14,538 nucleotides of DNA from positions 1 through 14,538 of the forward strand of contig DASQTB010000132.1 of NCBI GenBank assembly GCA_035642095.1, read 5' to 3'. Below are positions 1-7,383 of the stretch, one piece after another (within the stretch, counting starts at the first letter, position 1; every line of letters starts with the position of its first letter). The notes beneath the pieces are model-generated. The model was not told the DNA's origin. It did not search any database and worked only from the letters and a program-made list of their open reading frames with translations. Made by a program: the position numbers and the translations under genes. The DNA comes from DASQTB01 sp035642095 (GTDB lineage: Bacteria; Actinomycetota; UBA4738; CALAEC01).

Positions 1-375
<375 letters not shown>

Positions 376-468
376 AAGATCGATCCGGCATGGATCTCCG
401 GATTCGTTGCTGTGGTACGTCCGCCACTCGGGCACGCCGAAACGTCCCCGATGACGGGTTTTCGCACT

Positions 469-498
469 GGCTTTTGGCACGCTGTTCAGTTCTCAAGG
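469..498 (-). promoter_or_regulatory. rRNA leader with boxA-like antitermination element
   Basis: On the minus strand this block contains TTGAGAACT (488-496) followed by GAACAGCGTGCCAAAAG-like sequence. It closely matches the conserved leader found just before 16S genes in actinobacteria, which contains the boxA element bound by NusB/NusE for rRNA antitermination. It lies about 95-120 nt upstream of the 16S 5' end. It is downstream of the intrinsic terminator at 527-550 in the direction of transcription, so an antitermination complex assembled here could not act on that terminator. Confidence 0.75.
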
Positions 499-526
499 TG
501 CGCCGCCCGGAGGACTCCGGAGACGG

Positions 527-550
527 AAAAACCGCCGGGCAAGCCGGCGG
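527..550 (-). terminator. Intrinsic terminator upstream of 16S
   Basis: On the minus strand, CCGCCGG (550-544), a 5-nt loop and CCGGCGG (538-532) form a perfect 7-bp GC-only stem. A run of five T (531-527) follows directly. The reverse orientation has no T run, so the terminator is directional, toward 16S. It could end read-through from the tyrS/CPBP genes, end a short transcript from the promoter at 672-701, or act as an attenuator in the rRNA leader. Confidence 0.8.
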
Positions 551-666
551 CCGCCTTTCACCGACCAGTGTAACAGGCCGGCGCTAGGCAGCCTCCCCGT
601 CTTCGGTTGTCAGGAGGAGGTTCGCCAACACAGGCACCCTTCTCCCCTGTCCCTTCAGGGGTTACC
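532..666 (-). ncRNA. Candidate structured leader or small RNA upstream of 16S
   Basis: A transcript from the promoter at 672-701 would begin near 665-666 and reach the terminator at 527-550, giving about 135-140 nt. On the minus strand it holds a perfect 6-bp hairpin CCCCTG (661-656) / CAGGGG (649-644) with a 6-nt loop. It also holds a CCTCC/GGAGG pairing around a 19-nt loop, then the terminator stem. I compared it by eye with common riboswitch consensuses (c-di-AMP, ZTP, SAM, TPP, cobalamin), with T-box and with SRP RNA, and found no match. There is no convincing reading frame. Whether this is a separate RNA or simply rRNA leader is undecided. Confidence 0.3.
567..575 (-). promoter_or_regulatory. 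Possible second rRNA promoter (extended -10)
   Basis: The minus strand reads TGTTACACT, a TGn extension joined to TACACT. There is no recognisable -35 at 16-18 bp. Initiation near 560 would put the terminator hairpin at about +10 to +33 of the transcript, perhaps too early for efficient termination. This is a weak call. Confidence 0.3.
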
Positions 667-671
667 CCGAA

Positions 672-701
672 ATGATACGCCCCGAGCAGACCGGCCGTCA
701 A
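672..701 (-). promoter_or_regulatory. Sigma-70-type promoter directed at the 16S leader
   Basis: The minus strand has TTGACG (701-696), an 18-bp spacer and TATCAT (677-672). This is the best -35/-10 match in the window and the likely main promoter of the rRNA operon. The predicted start is near 665-666, giving a ~290-nt leader to mature 16S. No convincing promoter is visible between the terminator at 527-550 and the 16S gene. Confidence 0.65.
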
Positions 702-762
702 CCGGGCCCTCGGTCGGGCGAAGTGGCAGGTCGGGGAGGCTGTCCGGTGGACTCCCGCTCAT

Positions 763-779
763 GACCGGGATGTCCGGTC
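763..779 (-). other. Stem-loop just after the CPBP protease stop codon
   Basis: GACCGG and CCGGTC form a perfect 6-bp stem with a 5-nt loop, starting 7 nt after the stop codon at 787. No T tract follows, so it is not a standard intrinsic terminator. It could protect the 3' end of the mRNA or assist factor-dependent termination. Confidence 0.35.
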
Positions 780-786
780 TGTACCT

Positions 787-1446
787 TCAGGTAGGAAGCA
801 GCCCCCCCACGACCAGGGCCACCCCGTTCACCAGGGCGTGCGTCAAGACCGGGGCCGTCAGGTTCCCGGTCCTGGCGAAGAGCCATCCGAGGACCAATCC
901 GACGACCGTGGCGGACAGCATCGGGAGGACGGTCTGGATGCTCGGACCGCTGAAGTGGAACAGGCCGAACACGAGGGCGGAGCCCGCCACGCCGATCCGC
1001 GGTCCGTACGAGCGGGCCAGTCCCTGGAGGAGGAGCCCCCGGAAGAACAGCTCCTCGGCGACGGGAGCGACCACCACGGCCCCCAGGACCAGGCTCCACG
1101 GCGGAGCCTCGGCGATGTCCCGGGGAAGGCCTCCCCTCTCCGGAAGCGCGCCAGGGCCGAACAGGGCGGCCACGAGGATGCCCAGCACGATCTGTGCCCC
1201 GAACACGACCAGCCATCCGAGGACGGCCACGCCCACCGCCCGGAGCCCGATGCGGAACCTGGAGCCGAGCAGGACGCCGGGACGGCGGTAGAACGAGGCC
1301 CACACGATGGCGGCCAGGCCGACCGTCGCCGTGAGGAGAGGGAAGAGGATGCCCGGACTTGCGGCCCGCCCCACCATCCCCACCAGGAAGGTGAGCAGCA
1401 CGACGATCAGCCCGGCTCCGAGCGCGTCGCGCCCTCGCCACGGCAC
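787..1446 (-). CDS. CPBP-family intramembrane glutamic protease (CAAX protease/Abi type)
   Basis: This is a polytopic membrane protein of about 219 aa from the GTG at 1446. The CPBP (Rce1-like) motifs are present: EELFFRG with E131, E132 and R136, FGLFH ending in H164, and THALVN with H203 and N207. Together they supply the glutamate, histidine and asparagine expected in the active site. Hydrophobic segments run through most of the protein. Members cleave prenylated or other membrane substrates or act in signalling and immunity; the substrate here is unknown. The GTG start is preferred because AAAGGA lies 9 nt upstream. An in-frame ATG at 1527 would add 27 residues, overlap tyrS by 17 nt, and has no Shine-Dalgarno sequence. 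It probably shares a transcript with tyrS. Confidence 0.85.
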   Translation of the reverse strand: MPWRGRDALGAGLIVVLLTFLVGMVGRAASPGILFPLLTATVGLAAIVWASFYRRPGVLLGSRFRIGLRAVGVAVLGWLVVFGAQIVLGILVAALFGPGALPERGGLPRDIAEAPPWSLVLGAVVVAPVAEELFFRGLLLQGLARSYGPRIGVAGSALVFGLFHFSGPSIQTVLPMLSATVVGLVLGWLFARTGNLTAPVLTHALVNGVALVVGGLLPT

Positions 1447-1455
1447 TGACGTCGA

Positions 1456-1461
1456 TCCTTT
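1456..1461 (-). promoter_or_regulatory. Ribosome binding site favouring the GTG start of the CPBP gene
   Basis: AAAGGA on the minus strand ends 9 nt before the GTG at 1446. The alternative ATG at 1527 has no purine-rich site, so this element supports the shorter protein. Confidence 0.5.
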
Positions 1462-1510
1462 CGGGACCGGCTCCCGCCAGTCGAGTCCCGGCCACCCCGT
1501 GGGGGCGGGA

Positions 1511-2761
1511 TCAGCCCCGGGCGGCATCCCGGACCAGACGGACGAAGCGGCGGCGTCCGACCTGGAGCACCCGCCCGGCCACGTCCGATACGGGAAGCTC
1601 GACGTCAGGGTCGGTGACGGGCCGTCCGTCGATGCGGACGCCGCCCTGCTCGATCAACCGGCGGGCGTCGGCGTTCGAGGCGGCCAGGCCCACGCCGGCC
1701 AGGAGCCGAACGATCCACACCGACCCATTCCGGACCGCGTCCTCCGGGAACGCCACCTCGGACACGTCGTCGGGGACCTCATGGCTCCGGAAGACCCGGT
1801 CGAAGCGGTCCTCGGCCGCCCGAGCGGCCCCTTCCCCGTGGTACCGGGTCACGATCTCCCGGGCCAGCCGGCGCTTCTGCTCGGCCGGATGGAGCGAGCC
1901 GGCGGCCAGCCCACGTTCGATGGCGTCCACGTCCTCCGGAGGAACGCCGGTGCACAGTCTGACCCACGTCGGGATCAGGTCGTCAGGGATCGACATGGTC
2001 TTCCCGAACTGCTCCTCCGGCGGATCGGTCAGCCCGATGTGGTTGCCGAAGGACTTCGACATCTTCCGGTCGCCGTCCGTCCCCGGGAGGATCGGCATGG
2101 TGAACGCCACCTGCGGTTCCTGGTCGTGCGCCCGCTGGACGTCCCGACCAACCAGGAGGTTGAAGGTCTGGTCCGTTCCTCCGAGCTCGACGTCTGCCTG
2201 GATGGCCACCGAGTCGTAGCCCTGCATCAGCGGGTACAGGAACTCGGACAGGCTGATGGGGCGGCCATCTCGGAACCGGGCCGAGAAGTCGTCGCGCTCC
2301 AGCAGCCGGGCCACGGTCAGGGTCCCGGCCAGGCGGGCCACGTCCGCGAACGTGAGCGCCGCCAGCCACTCGCTGTTCCACCGGACCTCGGCCCTGTCCA
2401 CGTCGAGGATCTTTCCGGCCTGAGCCAGGTACGTCTGGGCGTTGGCCTCCAACTCCTCGGGGGTGAGGATCCTTCGGGTCTCCGTCTGGCCGGTGGGATC
2501 ACCCACCCGCCCGGTGAAGTCGCCCAGGATCAGAACGGCGGTATGCCCCAGATCCTGGAACCGGCGGAGCGCCCCGAGGACCACGGCGTGCCCCAGATGA
2601 AGGTCGGGGGCCGAGGGGTCGATCCCCAGCTTCGCCCGGAGCGGACGCCCCTCCGACACGCTCCGAGCCAGCTTCCGCTCCAGCTCGTCGGCGGGGGTGA
2701 CCTCCGCCACGCCCGACAGCAGCACCCGGAGGTGGTGGGCGACGTCCGAAGGAAAGGACAT
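1511..2761 (-). CDS. tyrS: Tyrosine--tRNA ligase (KMSKS, TyrZ-like type)
   Basis: The 416-aa cytoplasmic class I synthetase charges tRNA-Tyr with tyrosine. The ATP-site signature HLGH is at residues 55-58 in a PSAPDLHLGH context. GGTDQ is at 194-198, and the tyrosine-site residues Y176, Q180 and D183 lie in YPLMQGYDS. The second ATP loop is a full KMSKS at 233-237. A C-terminal S4 RNA-binding domain covers about 350-416. The KMSKS loop suggests the TyrZ-like group rather than the E. coli TyrS group, which has KFGKT. The ATG at 2761 gives the normal family length; an in-frame extension to 2992 would run into the divergent PBP gene. No Shine-Dalgarno precedes this ATG, but TACGAT lies 8 nt upstream, so the mRNA may be leaderless. 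The CPBP protease gene follows. Confidence 0.96.
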   Translation of the reverse strand: MSFPSDVAHHLRVLLSGVAEVTPADELERKLARSVSEGRPLRAKLGIDPSAPDLHLGHAVVLGALRRFQDLGHTAVLILGDFTGRVGDPTGQTETRRILTPEELEANAQTYLAQAGKILDVDRAEVRWNSEWLAALTFADVARLAGTLTVARLLERDDFSARFRDGRPISLSEFLYPLMQGYDSVAIQADVELGGTDQTFNLLVGRDVQRAHDQEPQVAFTMPILPGTDGDRKMSKSFGNHIGLTDPPEEQFGKTMSIPDDLIPTWVRLCTGVPPEDVDAIERGLAAGSLHPAEQKRRLAREIVTRYHGEGAARAAEDRFDRVFRSHEVPDDVSEVAFPEDAVRNGSVWIVRLLAGVGLAASNADARRLIEQGGVRIDGRPVTDPDVELPVSDVAGRVLQVGRRRFVRLVRDAARG

Positions 2762-2769
2762 CGCGCCGA

Positions 2770-2775
2770 ATCGTA
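2770..2775 (-). promoter_or_regulatory. -10 element of tyrS, leaderless-type spacing
   Basis: TACGAT on the minus strand is followed by 8 nt and then the tyrS ATG (2761). This is the spacing at which transcription would start at or next to the start codon. No clear -35 is present. Confidence 0.4.
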
Positions 2776-2778
2776 ACG

Positions 2779-2790
2779 CAAGTGAACTTG
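2779..2790. promoter_or_regulatory. Palindrome between tyrS and the PBP gene, possible operator
   Basis: CAAGT-GA-ACTTG is a perfect inverted repeat with a 2-bp centre. It lies 3 bp from the tyrS -10 and 11 bp from the PBP -10, in the -35 zone of the latter. It may bind a regulator shared by both promoters. It is short enough that chance cannot be excluded. Confidence 0.35.
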
Positions 2791-2801
2791 TGACCCACGG
2801 G

Positions 2802-2807
2802 TATACT
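2802..2807 (+). promoter_or_regulatory. -10 element of the PBP gene
   Basis: TATACT on the plus strand lies 12 nt before the PBP ATG (2820), giving a predicted 5' leader of only about 5-6 nt. The -35 position has no consensus match and is covered by the palindrome at 2779-2790. Confidence 0.45.
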
Positions 2808-2819
2808 TCGATCCGGACC

Positions 2820-5072
2820 ATGGACCGGCCTTCCCCGTCCGCCCAGCGGACGCGCCTCCTCGCCGGCCTCCTGGCACTGGTCATGCTCTCGGCGGGCTGC
2901 CGGGCGGTGGCCGACCTGGAGGAGGCCCGCCTCGACGTCCAGCCCCTGGCCCAGACCTCCCGGATCTTCGACGCCCGCGGCGAGCTGATCACCCCCCTTC
3001 ACGCCGAGGAAGACCGGGTCGTGGTTCCCCTGAAGGACATCCCCCAGGTCGTCCAGGACGCCGTCATCGCCATCGAGGACCAGCGGTTCTGGCGGCACCG
3101 AGGCATCGACGTGAAGGCCATCCTCCGGGCCGCCTACGTGAACGCCAGCACCGGCCGGATCGAGGAGGGCGGCTCGACGATCACCCAGCAGTACGTGAAG
3201 CAGCGCATGCTCTCCGACGAGCAGACGTTCTCCCGGAAGATCCGCGAGGCCGCTCTGGCGTGGCAAATCGAGGAGGAGCTGACCAAGGAGCAGATCCTCA
3301 CCCGATACCTGAACACGGTCTACTTCGGGCGGGGGGCCTATGGGATCCAGCGCGGCGCCCAGACGTTCTTCTCGAAGCCCGCCACGGAGCTGAAGCTGAC
3401 GGAGGCTGCGCTGTTGGCCGGGCTGATCGCCGGGCCCGTCCGGTGGAACCCCGTCGAGCGCCCCAACGCGGCCGTGGGTCGGAGGAACCTGGTGCTTGCC
3501 CGGATGGAGGAGCTGGGAATGATCGGGTTGGCGGAGCGGGCTCACGCTCAGGGCGCACCCCTCCGCCTGGCGCCGCGCCTCGGCGCCCGCCGGTATCCGG
3601 CGCCCTGGTTCGTGGACTACGTGAAGCACCAGATCCTGTCGAGCCCTCGGTTCGGGGGCACGTACGAGGACCGGTACGACTTCCTGTTCAAGGGGGGGCT
3701 CCGGATCTACACTACGATCGACCTCCGGATGCAACGGGCCGCCGAGGCGGCGGTCGGCAGCATCCTGGCCTACCCGGGCGACCCCTACGGGGCGCTGACC
3801 GCGGTCGACCCTCGAACCGGGTTCATCAAGGCCATGGTCGGCGGACGGGACTACTGGGCCCCCCGCCACGATGACCGGTTCGCCAAGATCAACCTGGCCA
3901 CCGGAGGATCCACGGGGCGGCAGGCCGGATCGTCGTTCAAGCCATTCGCCCTGATCGCCGCCCTGGAGAACGGCATCCCACCGTATCGGACCTATCCGGC
4001 TCCGTCCTCCATCGTCCTGGACGAGCCACCCTGCGGCTCGGAGGACTCTCCGTGGCTGGTCCGCAACTACGAGGGGGCCAGCTACGGCAGCAGCATGACC
4101 ATGGAGCAGGGACTGATCAGCAGCGTCAACGTCGTCTACGCCCAGATCATCCGGGACGTCCACCCCGAGCGGGTCGTCGACGTGGCGCATCGCATGGGGA
4201 TCCGGAGTCGCCTCCGTCCGTACTGCTCCGCGGTTCTCGGGGCGAACGAGGTGAACACGCTGGAGATGGCGTCGGCGTTCGGCACCGTGGCCACCCTCGG
4301 TCGGCGGGTCCCTCCGACGGCGATCATGAGGATCGAAGACGCGAGCGGCGACGTCCTGTACGAGGCGAAGCCGAAGGCGCGCCAGGTGCTCAACCCGGCC
4401 GTCGCCGACACCGCCCTCCAGATCCTGAGGAAGGTGATCCTCTACGGGACCGGAACAGCGGCGAACATCGGTCGTCCGGCGGCGGGGAAGACCGGGACGG
4501 CTCAGGAATGGCGCGACGCATGGTTCGCCGGCTTCGTCCCCCAGCTCACGGCAGCGGTCTGGGTGGGGTTCCCGCAGGGGCAGATCTCGATGACGGGGAC
4601 AAGGATCGGCAACGTGACCGGGGGCTCGTTCCCGGCCCAGATCTGGCACGCCTTCATGTCCCAGGTGACCCGGCGCATGCCGGTCAGGGAGTTCAAGGAG
4701 CCGGCCGTCGACTACGTCACGATCCCGATCGACATCACCCTGGGCTGCCGGGCCACGACCTCGACGCCGTCCGAGAACGTCCGCTACATCCAGTTCGTGC
4801 CGGGCACCGAGCCCACCACCACGTGCTCGTACACCAGCGATGACTACGTCGCCGGGACGCCGTCGCCGGCCCCATCGGTCGAGGGGGTGCCGGCCGTGGT
4901 GGGCATCTCCGTTCGAACGGCCCTCCAGATCCTCCGCGATCAGGGCTACGTGGTCGAGCGCCGATACGAGCGCGACAGCGACTATCCCCAGGAGACCGTG
5001 ATCGACCAGTCTCCCGCTCCGGGGACCCCCGCCGCCCCCGGCAGCAGCGTGACCATCACGGTGGCCCGATAG
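2820..5072 (+). CDS. Class A penicillin-binding protein (transglycosylase/transpeptidase) with PASTA domain
   Basis: The 750-aa bifunctional cell-wall enzyme polymerises lipid II glycan strands and cross-links peptides outside the membrane. A hydrophobic N-terminal segment (~residues 13-26) ends in LSAGC, so C27 could be a lipidation site. The GT51 transglycosylase follows: EDQRFWRHRG with catalytic E86, GGSTITQQ at 117-124, and the conserved RYLNTVYFGRGAYG stretch. The transpeptidase has all three motifs: SSFK (S371, K374), SVN (435-437) and KTGT (557-560). A single PASTA domain covers about 686-749. The ATG at 2820 gives a short basic N-region before the hydrophobic segment; a longer frame from 2697 would read into tyrS. 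It is divergent from tyrS, and its stop directly abuts that of mpg. Confidence 0.95.
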   Translation: MDRPSPSAQRTRLLAGLLALVMLSAGCRAVADLEEARLDVQPLAQTSRIFDARGELITPLHAEEDRVVVPLKDIPQVVQDAVIAIEDQRFWRHRGIDVKAILRAAYVNASTGRIEEGGSTITQQYVKQRMLSDEQTFSRKIREAALAWQIEEELTKEQILTRYLNTVYFGRGAYGIQRGAQTFFSKPATELKLTEAALLAGLIAGPVRWNPVERPNAAVGRRNLVLARMEELGMIGLAERAHAQGAPLRLAPRLGARRYPAPWFVDYVKHQILSSPRFGGTYEDRYDFLFKGGLRIYTTIDLRMQRAAEAAVGSILAYPGDPYGALTAVDPRTGFIKAMVGGRDYWAPRHDDRFAKINLATGGSTGRQAGSSFKPFALIAALENGIPPYRTYPAPSSIVLDEPPCGSEDSPWLVRNYEGASYGSSMTMEQGLISSVNVVYAQIIRDVHPERVVDVAHRMGIRSRLRPYCSAVLGANEVNTLEMASAFGTVATLGRRVPPTAIMRIEDASGDVLYEAKPKARQVLNPAVADTALQILRKVILYGTGTAANIGRPAAGKTGTAQEWRDAWFAGFVPQLTAAVWVGFPQGQISMTGTRIGNVTGGSFPAQIWHAFMSQVTRRMPVREFKEPAVDYVTIPIDITLGCRATTSTPSENVRYIQFVPGTEPTTTCSYTSDDYVAGTPSPAPSVEGVPAVVGISVRTALQILRDQGYVVERRYERDSDYPQETVIDQSPAPGTPAAPGSSVTITVAR

Positions 5073-5645
5073 TCACCGGCCCCGGGACAGGAACCGGCTG
5101 CCCGGATCGACGAACCGCCACGGCCGGTCCCTGGCCACGGTCAGGCCGATCCGGGGCGTGGCCGAGACCGGCTTCACCGGATCGCCGGGCGCCACCCACA
5201 GACCTACCCCCATGGTCAGGTCCGCACCGTCGTCCGCCCGAGTGACGCCGAGCGCCTGACACAGCCGGCCCGGTCCGGCGCACAGGAGGCGAGGATCGGC
5301 CACCCCCCGACGGCGGGCCATCTCATCCAGGCCATGGATCGGCTCCAGGGCCCTCAGCAGGACCGCGGATCCGCGGCCGGTGGTCAGGTTCATACAGTGA
5401 TGGATCCCGTGGGACACGTACACGTAGACGTGCCCGGGAGGGCCGAACATCGTGGCGTTGCGCGGCGTCGGACCTCGGAACGAATGGCTGGCCGGGTCGT
5501 CCGGACGGTACACCTCGGCCTCGACGATTCGCCCCACCATCCGAACGCCGTCCGTATCCCGGACCAGCACCCGGCCGATCAGGTCCGGAGCCACCTCCGA
5601 CGCCCCCCGGCCGTAGAACCGCCGGGACAGAGGACGGAGGTTCAT
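5073..5645 (-). CDS. mpg: 3-methyladenine DNA glycosylase (AAG/MPG family)
   Basis: The 190-aa cytoplasmic base-excision repair enzyme removes alkylated purines (3-methyladenine, 7-methylguanine, hypoxanthine) by cutting the N-glycosidic bond. By alignment with human AAG, catalytic E125 corresponds to E44 in the VEAEVY stretch. Base-contacting Y127, H136 and Y159 correspond to Y46, H54 and Y76. The position of the DNA-intercalating Y162 appears to be H79 in VSHGIHHC. The ATG overlaps the polX stop as ATGA, indicating translational coupling. Both products act in base repair, so the pairing makes functional sense. The length is normal for a bacterial member. The stop codon directly abuts that of the convergent PBP gene. 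Confidence 0.93.
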   Translation of the reverse strand: MNLRPLSRRFYGRGASEVAPDLIGRVLVRDTDGVRMVGRIVEAEVYRPDDPASHSFRGPTPRNATMFGPPGHVYVYVSHGIHHCMNLTTGRGSAVLLRALEPIHGLDEMARRRGVADPRLLCAGPGRLCQALGVTRADDGADLTMGVGLWVAPGDPVKPVSATPRIGLTVARDRPWRFVDPGSRFLSRGR

Positions 5646-7372
5646 GTCCGGCCGGTTCGTCCCTTGGCCAGGAACCGTCGCAGCCGAGCGAGCGGCCACG
5701 TGGTGATGACCTCCCCCTTGGTCACCCATCCTCGCTGAGCCATGGCCACCCCGAACCGGACGTTGGCCAGATGGAGCGGGGAGTGGGAGTCGGTGTCGAT
5801 GGCGAATCGGACGTCGTGTTCCCGGGCCCAGGAGATGTGCTCGTCGTTCAGGTCGAGTCGGTCCGGGAACGAGTTGATCTCCAACGCCGTCCCGGTGCGG
5901 GCCGCCGCCCGAAACACCTCGTCCAGGTCGAACTCGATCGGCGGTCGGCGGCCGATCTGACGGGTGGTGGGATGGCCGATGATGTTCACGCACGGGTGCT
6001 CCATAGCCCGGATCAGCCGGCGGGTCATCTCGTCCTTCGACATCGTGAAGTGCGAGTGGACCGAGGCCACGCAGACGTCGAACTCCTCCAGGAAGTCCTC
6101 TTCCCAGTCGACGGTGCCGTCCGGCTGGATGTTGAGCTCCGTCCCATGGAGCAGCGTCATGTCGCCCCCACTCCGAAGCTTCTCCAGCTGGGCCCGCTGG
6201 GCCAGGATCTTCTCCTTGGTCATGCGCTGCATGTACAGGAGCTCGGCATGGTCCGTCACCGCGAAGTACTTCAGCTTCCGGCCTCGGGCGGCCCGGACCA
6301 TCTCCTCCAGGGGCGCCAATCCGTCGGTCAGGTCCGTGTGCGTGTGGAGGTCGCCCTTGATGTCCCTCTCCTGGACCAGATCCGGGAGCTCTCCGGCCAG
6401 CGCGGCCTCGACCTCTCCCCGATCCTCCCGAAGCGGCGGCGGGATCCAGGGAAGCCCCAGGCGCTCGTACACCTCCTCCTCGGTCTCCGCCACGATCAGC
6501 TTCCCGCTCTTGGCCCGGAACAGCCCGTACTCGGACAGCTTCAGCCCCTTCCGGACTGCCATGTCCCGGGTCCGGATGTTGTGGGCCTTGGAGCCGGTGA
6601 AGTACTGCAGGGCGGCCCCCCACACCGCCGGCTCGACCACCCGGAGGTCGACCTGCAGTCCCTTCGTGGTCAGGATGGAGGACTTCGTCTCTCCCCTGGC
6701 CTGGACGCGTTCGACGTACCGCATCGAGGTGAACGCGTCCATCACCGGAGCCGACCGCTCCGCGGCGACCAGGAGATCGATGTCACCGATCGTCTCCCGC
6801 ATCCGGCGGAGCGACCCCGCGTAGGCGCATCGCTGCACCGCCGGCACCCCGCGCAGCTCGTCGAGGATCTCCTCCGCCAGGTCGAGGGCCATGCCCAGCA
6901 GGACCCGGTCGCCGGCCTGCTGCATCTGCCGGATCCCCCGGAGGAGGTTCTCTTCCGTCTTGGGGCCGAATCCGGGCAGACCCCGGAGCCGCCCCTCCTG
7001 GAGCCCGTCCAGGAGCTCCTCGATGGAGGCCACGTGGAGCTCCTCGTACAGGACCAGGGCCTTCTTCGGCCCCAGCGTGGGGATCGAGATCAGGGCCCGC
7101 ACGCCGTCGGGGATCTCCGCCCGGAGCTCCTCCAGCGCGTGGATCGTGCCGGTGCCCAGGTACTCCCGGATCTTGACCGCGATCGACTTGCCGACGTTCG
7201 GGATCGCGCTCAGGCCCTTGTCGTCCAGCGTGGCCGCGTCGCCGTGGTACCCCCCCACCGACCGGGCCGCCTTCTCGTAGGCCCGAGCCTTGAAGGCGTC
7301 TCCACCGGAGATGGAGATGAGATCGGCGTACTCCTGGAGGAGCTCGGCGACCTCCTCGTTCGCTCGAGGCAT
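5642..7372 (-). CDS. polX: DNA polymerase X family protein with PHP domain
   Basis: The 576-aa protein has the standard bacterial PolX layout and length. An N-terminal helix-hairpin-helix and 8-kDa-like region covers about 1-155. The polymerase nucleotidyltransferase core has GS..R and GDIDLLV (metal ligands D197 and D199) and a third aspartate, D242. The C-terminal PHP domain starts near 337. Its metal ligands are in GDLHTHTD (H343, H345), TDHAE (H375), HGTELN (E412), SVHSHF (H439, H441), IGHP (H467) and DTDSH (D528, H530). Characterised relatives fill short gaps in base-excision repair, and the PHP domain gives 3'-5' exonuclease or AP-site activity. The start is 11 bp after the reductase gene and no clear Shine-Dalgarno is seen. 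The end overlaps mpg by 4 bp. Confidence 0.95.
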   Translation of the reverse strand: MPRANEEVAELLQEYADLISISGGDAFKARAYEKAARSVGGYHGDAATLDDKGLSAIPNVGKSIAVKIREYLGTGTIHALEELRAEIPDGVRALISIPTLGPKKALVLYEELHVASIEELLDGLQEGRLRGLPGFGPKTEENLLRGIRQMQQAGDRVLLGMALDLAEEILDELRGVPAVQRCAYAGSLRRMRETIGDIDLLVAAERSAPVMDAFTSMRYVERVQARGETKSSILTTKGLQVDLRVVEPAVWGAALQYFTGSKAHNIRTRDMAVRKGLKLSEYGLFRAKSGKLIVAETEEEVYERLGLPWIPPPLREDRGEVEAALAGELPDLVQERDIKGDLHTHTDLTDGLAPLEEMVRAARGRKLKYFAVTDHAELLYMQRMTKEKILAQRAQLEKLRSGGDMTLLHGTELNIQPDGTVDWEEDFLEEFDVCVASVHSHFTMSKDEMTRRLIRAMEHPCVNIIGHPTTRQIGRRPPIEFDLDEVFRAAARTGTALEINSFPDRLDLNDEHISWAREHDVRFAIDTDSHSPLHLANVRFGVAMAQRGWVTKGEVITTWPLARLRRFLAKGRTGRT

Positions 7373-7383
7373 CGGCGTTCAGT

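Noticed and set aside
786..804. GGAAGCAGCC resembling the conserved tip of SRP RNA
   Set aside because: It falls in the end of the CPBP coding sequence, and the rest of the SRP RNA core is absent.
2762..2992. N-terminal extension of tyrS by 77 residues
   Set aside because: It would read through the divergent promoters into the PBP gene, and the ATG at 2761 gives the standard TyrRS N-terminus.
2499..4649. A long minus-strand open frame opposite the PBP gene
   Set aside because: It is antisense to the PBP coding sequence and has no domain signal; it results from codon bias.
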